A stretch of DNA of 64,000 bases from Diplonema japonicum (taxonomy: Eukaryota; Euglenozoa; Diplonemea; Diplonemida; Diplonemidae). The stretch is taken from the NCBI GenBank assembly GCA_964019335.1, contig OZ025758.1:1-64000 (forward strand). Direction: 5' to 3'. Positions 31,511 through 41,334 of this stretch are shown here, piece after piece (position 1 is the stretch's first letter; every line of letters starts with the position of its first letter). The notes beneath the pieces were generated by a model. That model had not been told where the DNA came from, made no database searches, and was given only the letters and a program-made list of their open reading frames with translations. Made by a program: the position numbers and the translations under genes.

Positions 31511-32564
31511 TTTTTTTTTTTTGGTTTTTTTTTTTCCGCCCCACCAGTCACCACCCCTCCCCCCCCCCCCCCCCAGTGGTGTTACCTATATTTTTTTTTT
31601 ATTGAGTTTTGTTGTGAAAAAAAATAAAATAAAATAAAACATGAGAGAGTGTGTGTAAAAAAAAAGGGGGGGAGGAGTGGTGGAAGAAAAAAAAAATGTT
31701 AAAATATTGTTGTGCAAATAAGAAAGAAGAAAAAGAGAAAAAAATAGAGAGAAAAAAAAATGCACACCACCACCTACATCCATGTTGCAGGCGCACACAC
31801 ACACACACCCCTCGCTTTACTTCCTTTTTTCTTCTTTCTCGAAAGAAAGACAATGGGTGGAGGGGGGCACACTTTTTTTCTTCTTAAAGTTGGTTTTTTT
31901 TTTCTCGCGGGGCTAGGAAAGAAAAGGAGGGGAAGGGGATATGTTTGTGTACATACCAGGGGAGGGGGGTAAAAAACCCATCATGGAGGGTTTATAACCC
32001 AAACACATAAACGCCACCCCAGCCCCCGCCCTTTTAAAAAAAATTTTAAAAAAAAAGGAAATTATAAACAAAATGTGTCAGAACCCCAAACGTATTTTTT
32101 TTTTTTTTTTTTTTTTTCATTTTTCTTTTTCACTTTAGCATTAAAATTACCAACCACCGTTGCATACAAAAAAAAAAAAAAAAAATGGGGCTTTGATTGC
32201 AACACTAGGTGGCGTTAAGCGTGCAATGAAGCACGAACTACCTACTTGATTACAGGGGGCGCTCCTCGGCCGAGTTGTAGCTTCTTCTGCGTTCCGCGTC
32301 GTGTCCTTTATGCGTGCGGTGTGCTCAACCCTAGCCGGGGCGTCCCGGGTAACCAAGATTCTGCGCTCGTGCAGTTTGCTGCCTGTTCGTCACCCTGAGC
32401 ATCTGCGTTACGTTCTTCCACTCGGGCGCTACCGGTGATGACCGACGAGGAGGTCAACAGCGAACAACACATCTGATGTACTTCTTATATTTCCATCCCC
32501 ACCACCTCAAAAAGAAAAAAAGAAAAAAGAAACCCGCAAACCCGAACCCCAGAAAGATAGTTGG
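31511..32564. other. Intergenic spacer with dispersed repeat R1
   Basis: About 1.05 kb. The left half is low-complexity A/T-rich DNA with a CA run near 31793-31808. The right half (32185-32516) is a copy of repeat family R1. No gene is recognised. Confidence 0.65.
32185..32516. repeat. Dispersed repeat R1, copy a
   Basis: The copy begins at an A-run boundary with ATGGGGCTTTGATTGCAACA and ends in CACATCTGATGT followed by a CTTATATTT...CCACCACC tail. The core AACCCTAGCCGGGGCGTCCC to CTGATGT matches 44100-44334 nearly base for base, and the first part matches 44472-44510. Its GC content and complexity are far above the surrounding homopolymer DNA, which suggests a mobile or formerly mobile element. 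No protein family was recognised in it. Confidence 0.85.
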
Positions 32565-32819
32565 CTAACATCCTGTTGAAGCCCCTCTAGCGATGGATGC
32601 TTGGATGATCTTTGACAACTGCTGCAGTTCGAGGAGGTCTGTCTCTACTTCTAGCAGTGCGTTGGGCTTTCTCTCTCTGGCCTGAAAGTAGTCAGGGCTG
32701 ATAGTCCGTCCTGATGCTAGTGCACCCAGTATCTTACCGTAGCAACACTTCTCGGGTGGGACTTCGATATCATCCATCTCTTTTCGTTCTTGTGCTCCCC
32801 ACTGGTCCTCAGGCTCCAT
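32565..32819 (-). CDS. Small orphan protein, 84 aa
   Basis: From the ATG at 32819 (MEPEDQWGAQERKEMDDIEV) the protein has an acidic N-terminus, a middle with two adjacent Cys (PEKCCYGKILGALASG), and a C-terminal amphipathic helix with spaced leucines (LLEVETDLLELQQLSKIIQA) that could pair with a partner subunit. Mixed codon use and normal complexity set it apart from the surrounding low-complexity DNA, which is the main reason to call it. No family is recognised. The frame upstream of this ATG is a poly-Gln/poly-Phe translation of homopolymers and was excluded. Confidence 0.55.
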   Translation of the reverse strand: MEPEDQWGAQERKEMDDIEVPPEKCCYGKILGALASGRTISPDYFQARERKPNALLEVETDLLELQQLSKIIQASIARGASTGC

Positions 32820-33759
32820 ATTTCCCCCCCGTGTAGTTCCTTTTTGTTGTTGTTGTTGTTGTTTTTGTTGTTTAAAAAAAAAAAAAAACAAAAAAAAAAA
32901 AAATAGAAAACGTAGAAGGGAAAAAAAAGAAAAATACCATTAAGGTAGCGAACCAAGTAAACCAAAAAAGAAGAGGTAAAAGGAAATCCCTTGATTTGGG
33001 ACGTCCTGTCAAGGATTTCCTTTACTTCTAAAAGAAAACTTAATCGCAGGAAATATAAAAAAAAGGAGCAAGGAACAAAAAAAAAAGGGAGAGGGGGGGG
33101 GGGGGGGGGGGGGTTCTTTGCTGGTGTACAGGTTAGGCTAAAAAAGGGGAGAGTGACAACAACAGCAAAAAAAGGGGGGGAAAGAGATAAGAGAGGGGGA
33201 GAAAAAACAGAGCTGTGGCTTGCAACGTACAAAAACAGTTGCCTTTAAAAGCTTCAGGTTGGCAAACAGTTTTTTTCTTCTTTCCGGTGAGCGCAAAAAC
33301 GCATACCAAAGAATAGGTTTCTTCTTTTTTTTCTTCTTTTTTTTTTTTCTTTCTTATGAGCTCTTGCCTATCCACTGTTGCTCCCTGTGAATGTACATAC
33401 ACAGAATGGTTGTTCTTTTAAACTTTCTGCCCTAGGTCCCTCTCTAAAGACTCGCTGAAGGGAGGTGTCGTCACACACCTGAGGAACCAAAGGCACGATG
33501 ATTTTGGTCCTTGCTGCCCCTTAAAAATAGTAATTTAAGACAAACCCCCAAGGTGAGGACTGTCTCTAAGAAGAAAAGAAAAGAAATATATATGAGTTAA
33601 AGGAGGCCGGTGTTGGCGGCGCCCTGCTTAAAACTCTAAGAAGAAAAGAAAAGAAAAAAAAGGGGGGGGGAAGAAAAAAAAAAAACATAAGGACGGAATA
33701 TAATGGGTGGGAATTTTTTTTTTTTTTTTTTTTACTTGAAAAACAAACAAAGGGGGGGA
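32820..33759. other. Intergenic spacer, no gene seen
   Basis: A GTT microsatellite near 32845-32870, A-, G- and T-runs, and at about 33586-33630 a fragment (GAGTTAAAGGAGGCCGGTG) that recurs at the left edge of the R1 copy at 44044. No gene is supported on either strand. Confidence 0.6.
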
Positions 33760-36700
33760 TTATGCCGCTTCGACGTGGCTTCCTGTGGCATATCGCTTGA
33801 CGAATTCAACTTTGTAGGCGTCCTCCAGTTTATCGCCCCCAATGTCACGCAGCACCTGCATGCTCCACAGGTCCGTTAACACATTGGTGCTTTCTGGTGC
33901 GCTAACATCGAGCTCCTCACACCTGCCGCCAGTCAGCTCAGCGATCTGTTCGAAGTTCTCTTTCGCACGCTCAGCGAGGTAGAAGGTGTGGACAGGGATG
34001 TTCTTCTCGGCCAGCAAGCGCGTCTCAGCTTCCCAGTTGGTTGTGACCTCGTAGCCTAGGTTCTTCACCGCCGTCAGTTTGGTCTCTGAGCTGGAAGGCG
34101 CATCTCCCATCAAGATGACCTGTGTCACCTTTTCCTCGTTGTTCACGTGCTGCAAGCCCACCTCCACTGCTTCGTCACCCCAACCGCCACACGCTGTCAC
34201 GTGCTGAAGGAACTCGTACAGAGATCCCGCATCGTCGCACCACTTCGAACATTCAAACAGCTTGTGGTTGTAGTTCCTGTAGACGCATATTTGGATGGAG
34301 AAGGTGCCTTCCTCTGCCTCTCTACTAATGATGGTACAGATACGTTTGAAGGTCTCGCGCAGAACAGCCTTCGCACCGTGGATGAGGTGGCTCATCGACA
34401 ACGTCGCATCTAGAAGGATCACAGTCCTGCTGGTACTGCTGGCCCTCGGGCCTCTGTTCCATTTCACAAGCTTCTGGATAAGCTTCTCCTTCGTCAGCGC
34501 CCCGTACAGCTCCTTCCTGAAGGCCATGGATTCGTCGTGATCATCCTTTGCTCTCTTCAACTCTTCCGTCTGCAGCGAGAGGTTTTTGGCGTAAAATGCT
34601 TCGCTCTCTCTAAGAAGCAGTTGGTACAGAGTGCCGGCTTTCGAGGCCTTGATGGCCTGCTTGCTGCCGATGCCGAACCTTTCGAGGTCTTCGGCGATGA
34701 GGAGCATTGAGAAGGAGCCTAGCTGTCCTTGGCGTGCGGCGCGTCCCATGATCTGGAGGTGTTCAGAGATGGGGCCCATGAAGGTCTGGATGACATCGAG
34801 ACCCCCTGCAATCAGCATTTCCTTTTGGGTCACGATGAAGTCAATGCCACGCCCGTACACACGGGTTGCGAAGGTCAGCACCCCAGGGGTGGTCGCCCTT
34901 CTCGTTCGAGACATCCTCTCCTCGTGGGTGTGCCCTTCCACCATCCTCTGCATCATCCTGACGAAGGCCTCGTCCTCTGTCTCGCTCACAAGCTTCATGT
35001 ACTCGTCCACCTCCTTCTCCGTCTCGAATAGCACAAGCGCACTCCGCTTCTGGGTTATCAGCGTCTTCTTCACCCGATCCATCAGGGCCTTGAAGTGCGG
35101 GTTGCCCTTCTCTTCTGCGCTCACGTCAGCGTTCTCTTTGAAGGAAAGGTTACTCGCCCCGTACATTGAGGGCATCACGAACATCTTCTCGATCCCGAAG
35201 CTGCGGATGACGTCCGCCTCTGCAGAGCCAGCCTTCGGAAGTGTCCCCGAGACACCGACAATGAAGTCGAACTCCTCCATCGCCAGGTGTGTGTAGGAGT
35301 ACTGGCCCAGCTTGAACTGCAGGTACAGCGCATCAGCCAGTTTCCACTCCCTCGCCTCCTTGTCACCGGGGTAGCTTTCCTTCCTGTACTCCTCATACAT
35401 GGCCCACAGAGTCCCGTACTCGTACATCTTCAACCAGTTTACAGCGTCTTGTTCCACGTACCCGATCTTGACGGTCCCGTCTTCCTTCAGCTTTTCCTCG
35501 TCCACCACCCACTCGGGGCCGCTCTTGTAGTACTTCAGGTCTTCGATCATCGAGCGAATGGCCTCCTCAAACAGAGAGAGGTAATCGACAAACTTTGTGG
35601 CCAGCTTCTTGTACTCGTCCAACTCCTTCACCTTCTCCCATTGCAGCTCATCTTCATTGTCTCTCTGTTCCCACAGGCAATCCGTGAGCCCCTTCAGCTC
35701 CTTCGAGGGGAGCTTCATTGACGGGAGGTACTGCTGCCCATAGAAGGACCCGTTGAACACATCCGCCTCGTCGATCAGCAAGCAGCGCTTTGGTGTTCCA
35801 CGCCTCCAGTCAGAAGACGACTTTCCGCGGCTTTTGCCATTTTTGAGAAGTTCCATTGCTTCATCGCGGAGGGACTTCCCCTGCAGCACATCTTCGCAGC
35901 ACTCGTTGAAAGTCCCGTAGAATGGGTTGGCTTCCAAGCGCTCCAGGAGCTTCTCGAAGTCTGCCTGGTCTCTCCTGCTGAGGTAGGAACTGTAGCACAC
36001 GACATAGGGCTTTATACCTATCAGGCCACACACAGCCGCCTGAACAGCAAGCACAACAGACTTCCCTTCGCCTGTTCCCACTTGAACGAACGACCCGTTC
36101 AGTAACTTTCCAGATGTCCATACCCCGAGCCCGCACAAGATGGCTATCACTTGCACAGTGTGCGGCCTCCGCAGGCACTCATCTTCGCTGCTGCTCCCGT
36201 CGCTCCCCATCAACGACCAGATTGCAGTGATGTGCGCAATGAGGTTTGTAAGCTTATCAGAAGTTTTGTCGAAGGACGTTCCTGACGTGACCCATTGTTT
36301 GAACGATTCCAAGAGCCCGCCCTTCAGCCGCAAGTCTTTGCCTAGTCTTTGAGCCTCGATGGTCAGCTTCTCGATGGACCCCTTTCGTGATGTCCAACTT
36401 TCCTTCACGTATTGGTTAAACAGGTAGATCACACGGTCGTGTGCTGCGTGCAACGATCGGAGAGTGTCCATCGTCATAAGGTTCCTCTCTTGGATATCTC
36501 TGAGAACTAAGTTGATGTCACGCTTCCCCACCTTCTCGTTGAAGAGGCGGTCTCTCTGTTCCTTGAACACAGTGTGCTCCCTCACAAGGTGCCCCCCTGC
36601 TCCGCTTGCGTGGTTGCAAAGACTTTCAGCAAGCTCAGCCATCATCTTCGGGCCGTTGCTCTTTGCGTGCTTCAACAAGATGGCTGTGACTCCCTTCGCC

Positions 36701-39700
36701 GCATCTTCTCGCAGTACCTCCACACCATCTGCCACCTGCTGCAGCTTCACAAGGGACTCTACCTTGTCCTTCCCCTCCAGGTCCTTGAACGTCTGCAAAG
36801 TTGACTTCAAAAGCTTCGCAATCTTGGCGTGCTCAATACAGGCGACCTCAGACACACGCTGTGCAGGGCAGCTCTGCAGATCGCCGAGGTTCCCCATAAT
36901 TTGATTCACCAAGACCCAGTCCTGCTCCACCACTGCCTGTTTCGCCGAATTGTAGAGGTCTGAGAAGGCTTCTGTTAGATGCCCTTGGACATCGGGTGCA
37001 CTATAGTTGTCCTGCCCCAGCGCTTTCGCGCCTGCTGCTGTGAAGGATTCCAGAACTTCGATTTCTTTCGCGAGCTGTGAGTAGAACTCCTTGCGCGCCA
37101 CAGAGTCCTGCGTCGCCATCGTTGGCTTTGTCAGCTCCTTCCCCTTCTCCACCAGCGACTTCTGGTGCTTGTCCACACGGGCTGCCACCTTCTTTTGCCA
37201 CTCCTTCCAGTCGGGTATCTTCGTGTCCACATTCTTGAGCGCCGGCAAGAACGAAACGTTTTCCTCCTGCAGTTCGATCAGCAAGGGGCGTATTTCCTTT
37301 ATCCACTTAGCCGCAGGGGTTGCGAGGGACCTCTCCCACTCCATCGCCACATTTTCCACCTTCCCCAGGGCGTCGTCATCGAGCACGGCAGACATCTTCT
37401 TCTCCATTTCGTCGTAGGTGCTCAAGAGCCGTGCAAGTGTTGTTGCCAAGTTGCACTTCTCGAAGAACCGCGCCATGAGGACCTGGTCACGGGGGGCGCG
37501 CGACTCCAGGCACTTAATCCAGAAAACGAAGCAACTGTCCAAGTTTGCGTTCGGTCTGAATGATTGATTAAAGTCCTGCTTGCATCGGGAAGACAGCATA
37601 TCGGCCTCGTGGAGTGAGCGGCCTGCCTTCGTTTCAAAGTCTTCGCAGTAAAGTACGTGAAGCACATGCTTGGCCTCAAGCTCGCCCTCCTTCGACATGA
37701 TCTTCTCCTGGATCTTCTCGTCACGCAGCAGGACCCCCAACTCGATCAGACCGTCCTCGGACAGGGAGACGTAGACCCCGAACTTCACGGCATTTTCTGC
37801 CTGCAAACGAGCAAACGAGCTCTCCCTGTCGCGCCTGTTGCTGGCATAGTCCACCTTCTCGTCCAGGCTGGCAACGAGGGTTTCAAACGCCTTGATCTTT
37901 CGCAGCTTCTCACTCAGCTTCCGTGGTTTCTCGAGTGATGCCCCCTTCTCAAGGTGATTATCGTATGCGACCTTCACGTTATTATTTATCTTCAACAACA
38001 TATCACGCGTCAAGCACTTCTCCTCTGCCGCCTTCATCAGGTCACTGTAGTTCATCTCGTCCCAGGTAAAAGGGTCGCCTTCCTGCAGCTTCTCGAGGGT
38101 GATTCTCGCTTCACCGTCTGCTTTCTGCAGCACTGTGGCGTACACCACCTGCACCTCCTCAGTCATCAGCGGCTCGAAGTCACTGAACGTGTTCAAGTTC
38201 CCCGCGGCCCAGATGCTGCTGTTCTCGCTCGACACGCTCAGCTGCTCCAGCACATCTTTGAACTTGGCAGAGAGCTGCTGCTTCACAACGAAGCATTCCT
38301 CTTCAAGCTGGTTCGCTTCTTTTTTTTCGAGAAGCGCCAGCGCCCTGGTCGCCAATTTCAGCTGCCCTAGACCTGCTTTCCACATGTCATGCGCACTCGT
38401 CACCATGCCGATGCTGCTTTCTTTGTTCAGTGTAGTAGAGACAACGCACCCCCGAAGCTGCTCAAGAAGCTTCCGCAGAACTGTTTTCCTGACATTCCTC
38501 ATCCTGGACTCCTCCTTCAGATTGTCATACAGCTCCAGCATCTCCTCTACGTTTGTGAACACGTTCTCGTCCACTACGCTGGGTACCTCGTAATCTAGAA
38601 TGTTACGAAGATCTGCTTTCCGTGCGGTGTAGAGGTCGCCAAACTGCTTCGTGGCACTGCCAAGCCTCGAGAGCAGAAGTGCCGCATGGAGGTAGCGTGC
38701 GAAGACCGTCTCGTCATTCTTGTCCAGGCTCCACTGCATGAAATTGTACAGCTCGGCGAGGGTCGCGTGAAGCAACGACGGAGGCCCCACATGATCCTCG
38801 TACTCGGGTGGCAACGTGCTGAAGTACTTGAACACGCTGTCTACCTTCTTGAAGGTCTCTTCCAGTGTTTGTGCCCAATCATTCTTCGTCCCGTTCACAA
38901 TAGCGTGGATTTTCTTCACCTCCTCCGCCGCCGCGTCTACTCTCTTGGACGAAGTGTTCACCACCTTCTTCACCATCATGTCTCGCAGCTCCTCAACACG
39001 TTTACACTTAACGCCGGCGTTCACCACAGTCTCCATGTACCGCAGGTGTGGTGCCAGCTGCCTCAGCGTGTCTGTTTCAGTTTCCTCGCTCCCCCTCGCC
39101 TCAGCCTCAGCCTGATTCTTCTTCGCCTCCAGCTCCTCTTCTAAATCCCTCGCTGCTGTCAAGTGCGCGGTTTGCAGGACCTGTAGTGCTGCTTTCACAG
39201 GCGCTGCTGGTTGCAGCAGCAACTCCAGTTTTTTCTTGATCTCTTCTATTTGCTGTTGCAGCCCCATCACCTTGTTATTCAGACTTTCCTTGGCCTTCTC
39301 CAGGCTCTCTGCAGGCTGTGCTCTTTCCGGGATGGCAGTGATCTTCTCAAGCTCGCTGCGCGCTTGTGTACTCTGTTTGAGATTCTCGACGCAGGTCTGC
39401 CAATCTTCGTACTTGTTCTGTACAGCTCTCTGCAGAGCACAGAGGTTTGGGAAGTCAACCTCTTCGAGCTTCTTCTTTCTTTTCTTATCTTTCGCAGCAG
39501 TGCATTGTTGCTGGCACAACATGAGGTTTTTCCACCCCGCCTCCATCACTCCCGCCTTCCTCTCGAGGTCTTCGACGTGCGACTCTGCCTCGTCCTCGCA
39601 GGTCCAGTCGTGCAACCTCAGGAGGCGGTCTCGGTTTTTCAGTTTTGCTTCCACTTCCTTCAATAACCCCCTCAACTCTGCTTCCTCCTCGCCCAGGGTA

Positions 39701-41286
39701 TGGCTCTTCGTGTTCAGCTCGTCACGCAGTGCAGTCTCTGCAGCAGCTGTCTCGTGCACTGCGGTTCCATCAGATATTGTCCCGTGCTTCTGCAGAAGGC
39801 TGAGTTTAGGGTCAGCCGCAATGTACTCTTTTCTCAGCTTTACCAACCGCCTCACCTCCCCGGGTGCTCCTTCAAGCACCGTCTCCACCTTCTGGCAGCA
39901 TTCACCAAGTGCTGCCAAGTGTGCGGCGATACACTGCTCCACCACATTTGCCGTCTTCGGGAGGGGGTGTTTCAGGTGTTGGCTTAGTTCTTGAAGGTTC
40001 GCGAGGTACTTCTCCTTGCTCGTACCCCTGTAACCCTTGTCATCCCACAGGTAGCTCATTGATAGCTGCTCGTCGTACGAAAGAGGCTTCTTATGCTTGT
40101 GCAACAGGCACTTTATTGTGATGTCAGCCTTGTTGAAGAAGTTCATCATGTGAGTCTCGAGCTCTGCACAGCTACTGTCCGTCATCGACTCATACTCTCT
40201 CTTCCACTGCTTCCCAAGTACTGTCCCGATAGCAAGGTACGCATTCACATCGTCATCGGAGGCAGTCCCCATCACCGTCTTGAACTGATTCTCGATGCGC
40301 TTCGCTTCCTCGCTCAGGTCCTTGCCAAGCGAGTCTACGTTCACTTCAAGGTCTTTAAGCTTCCCACCCTTCTTCACCACCTGCACCAGGAATTCAAGGT
40401 TATTCTCCAAGCTGTCGAGTCCGTTCGGAAGCTGATTCGTCCTCTTTTTTGCCTCCTCCAGCCTCTCTTCCAGCATCTCCTCCACTGCTCTTGCCGCTTC
40501 GGTGTAGTCACAAAGGCTTTCACTACCACCACCACCTCTTAGACAGGAGGCTGTGTCCGAACACTTTCTGAGGTGCTCGATCATAATCTTCACGTCCTCC
40601 CCCGTTTTGGCCTCCGCCACCGCAAGTTTACGTGAGGCTTTGAACCTTTCGTCTAGCTCGTTGTATGCCTCCGTCAGGGGCCCAGCCACCTCGAGACACC
40701 CTGCCTCGAGCAGATCTTTGCACTTCTGGAAAACCTTCATGTTGGGCTTCTCGCTTTTGATGGCATCCTCCAAGAATTGCTTCGTCCGCAGCCTCACATT
40801 CACGCTGTCCCATACGAGCTTATGGTAGTACACAAAGAAGTGCTGCCACATCACAGCCACATCCTCCTTCAAGGCGACGATGCTGCAGGGCGGAACTCTG
40901 ATATGCGGGTCGAAGAAGTAGTGGTCCAAGAGTTGTTTCGCATCGTTCAGGCGCGAATCCACCTTAACCCGCACCTGCAGCTCGCACTCCTTCACGCTGT
41001 TATCGAGTGCCCCCGCTTGGGCGAACAGGCCACGTGTTTCCTGCACTTTGTTGAGGATGCTCACCGCACGCTCATAGTTCTTCTTCTCGATAAGCCTCAC
41101 GATCGCATCCTTGTCCACCATATTCTGGAGAACCATGATCTTCATGGTCTCATCAGAGGGGGAAGAGCGGAAGGCAGTACAAGGGGTTCCGATGGCTGGC
41201 CTCGCCAGAACCGCCTCCAGCACCTCCGACGGGGTCCTCCTGTTGCTGCTGCCCCTGGCGACTACTGGCTCGATGCGCTGCGCCAT
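33760..41286 (-). CDS. SecA-type motor + vWA megaprotein (C-terminal part of a probable GTPase-SecA-vWA gene), 2,508 aa
   Basis: About 1,700 residues of alpha-helical, coiled-coil-like sequence precede a SecA-like DEAD motor: Walker A GTGEGKS (about 1735), YLSRRDQADF (SecA YLARRD motif), LIDEADVF (about 1835), GVSGTLP (SecA GMTGTA motif), TRVYGRGID (SecA NMAGRGTDI) and GRAARQGQLGS (SecA GRSGRQGDPGS). A C-terminal vWA domain (about 2295-2480) has a MIDAS-like DATLS, then GGWGDE and LMGDAPSS. Nothing resembles an organelle transit peptide, so action in the cytosol is inferred; SecA-like domains in very large proteins of this kind are known from several protists. The frame is open upstream of the ATG at 41286 (DANIAKDPKRHFLSN), and dropping one G at 41331-41333 joins it to the GTPase ORF. 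I therefore treat both as one gene, probably about 2,900 residues. Confidence 0.85.
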   Translation of the reverse strand: MAQRIEPVVARGSSNRRTPSEVLEAVLARPAIGTPCTAFRSSPSDETMKIMVLQNMVDKDAIVRLIEKKNYERAVSILNKVQETRGLFAQAGALDNSVKECELQVRVKVDSRLNDAKQLLDHYFFDPHIRVPPCSIVALKEDVAVMWQHFFVYYHKLVWDSVNVRLRTKQFLEDAIKSEKPNMKVFQKCKDLLEAGCLEVAGPLTEAYNELDERFKASRKLAVAEAKTGEDVKIMIEHLRKCSDTASCLRGGGGSESLCDYTEAARAVEEMLEERLEEAKKRTNQLPNGLDSLENNLEFLVQVVKKGGKLKDLEVNVDSLGKDLSEEAKRIENQFKTVMGTASDDDVNAYLAIGTVLGKQWKREYESMTDSSCAELETHMMNFFNKADITIKCLLHKHKKPLSYDEQLSMSYLWDDKGYRGTSKEKYLANLQELSQHLKHPLPKTANVVEQCIAAHLAALGECCQKVETVLEGAPGEVRRLVKLRKEYIAADPKLSLLQKHGTISDGTAVHETAAAETALRDELNTKSHTLGEEEAELRGLLKEVEAKLKNRDRLLRLHDWTCEDEAESHVEDLERKAGVMEAGWKNLMLCQQQCTAAKDKKRKKKLEEVDFPNLCALQRAVQNKYEDWQTCVENLKQSTQARSELEKITAIPERAQPAESLEKAKESLNNKVMGLQQQIEEIKKKLELLLQPAAPVKAALQVLQTAHLTAARDLEEELEAKKNQAEAEARGSEETETDTLRQLAPHLRYMETVVNAGVKCKRVEELRDMMVKKVVNTSSKRVDAAAEEVKKIHAIVNGTKNDWAQTLEETFKKVDSVFKYFSTLPPEYEDHVGPPSLLHATLAELYNFMQWSLDKNDETVFARYLHAALLLSRLGSATKQFGDLYTARKADLRNILDYEVPSVVDENVFTNVEEMLELYDNLKEESRMRNVRKTVLRKLLEQLRGCVVSTTLNKESSIGMVTSAHDMWKAGLGQLKLATRALALLEKKEANQLEEECFVVKQQLSAKFKDVLEQLSVSSENSSIWAAGNLNTFSDFEPLMTEEVQVVYATVLQKADGEARITLEKLQEGDPFTWDEMNYSDLMKAAEEKCLTRDMLLKINNNVKVAYDNHLEKGASLEKPRKLSEKLRKIKAFETLVASLDEKVDYASNRRDRESSFARLQAENAVKFGVYVSLSEDGLIELGVLLRDEKIQEKIMSKEGELEAKHVLHVLYCEDFETKAGRSLHEADMLSSRCKQDFNQSFRPNANLDSCFVFWIKCLESRAPRDQVLMARFFEKCNLATTLARLLSTYDEMEKKMSAVLDDDALGKVENVAMEWERSLATPAAKWIKEIRPLLIELQEENVSFLPALKNVDTKIPDWKEWQKKVAARVDKHQKSLVEKGKELTKPTMATQDSVARKEFYSQLAKEIEVLESFTAAGAKALGQDNYSAPDVQGHLTEAFSDLYNSAKQAVVEQDWVLVNQIMGNLGDLQSCPAQRVSEVACIEHAKIAKLLKSTLQTFKDLEGKDKVESLVKLQQVADGVEVLREDAAKGVTAILLKHAKSNGPKMMAELAESLCNHASGAGGHLVREHTVFKEQRDRLFNEKVGKRDINLVLRDIQERNLMTMDTLRSLHAAHDRVIYLFNQYVKESWTSRKGSIEKLTIEAQRLGKDLRLKGGLLESFKQWVTSGTSFDKTSDKLTNLIAHITAIWSLMGSDGSSSEDECLRRPHTVQVIAILCGLGVWTSGKLLNGSFVQVGTGEGKSVVLAVQAAVCGLIGIKPYVVCYSSYLSRRDQADFEKLLERLEANPFYGTFNECCEDVLQGKSLRDEAMELLKNGKSRGKSSSDWRRGTPKRCLLIDEADVFNGSFYGQQYLPSMKLPSKELKGLTDCLWEQRDNEDELQWEKVKELDEYKKLATKFVDYLSLFEEAIRSMIEDLKYYKSGPEWVVDEEKLKEDGTVKIGYVEQDAVNWLKMYEYGTLWAMYEEYRKESYPGDKEAREWKLADALYLQFKLGQYSYTHLAMEEFDFIVGVSGTLPKAGSAEADVIRSFGIEKMFVMPSMYGASNLSFKENADVSAEEKGNPHFKALMDRVKKTLITQKRSALVLFETEKEVDEYMKLVSETEDEAFVRMMQRMVEGHTHEERMSRTRRATTPGVLTFATRVYGRGIDFIVTQKEMLIAGGLDVIQTFMGPISEHLQIMGRAARQGQLGSFSMLLIAEDLERFGIGSKQAIKASKAGTLYQLLLRESEAFYAKNLSLQTEELKRAKDDHDESMAFRKELYGALTKEKLIQKLVKWNRGPRASSTSRTVILLDATLSMSHLIHGAKAVLRETFKRICTIISREAEEGTFSIQICVYRNYNHKLFECSKWCDDAGSLYEFLQHVTACGGWGDEAVEVGLQHVNNEEKVTQVILMGDAPSSSETKLTAVKNLGYEVTTNWEAETRLLAEKNIPVHTFYLAERAKENFEQIAELTGGRCEELDVSAPESTNVLTDLWSMQVLRDIGGDKLEDAYKVEFVKRYATGSHVEAA

Positions 41287-41334
41287 GTTGCTCAGGAAGT
41301 GTCGCTTCGGGTCCTTGGCGATGTTCGCGTCCCT

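Noticed and set aside
32185-32260. CTCF-like sites (CACTAGGTGGCG, ACAGGGGGCGC) in repeat R1
   Set aside because: The resemblance is real, but CTCF is an animal protein and these bases belong to a repeated element; nothing else supports an insulator.
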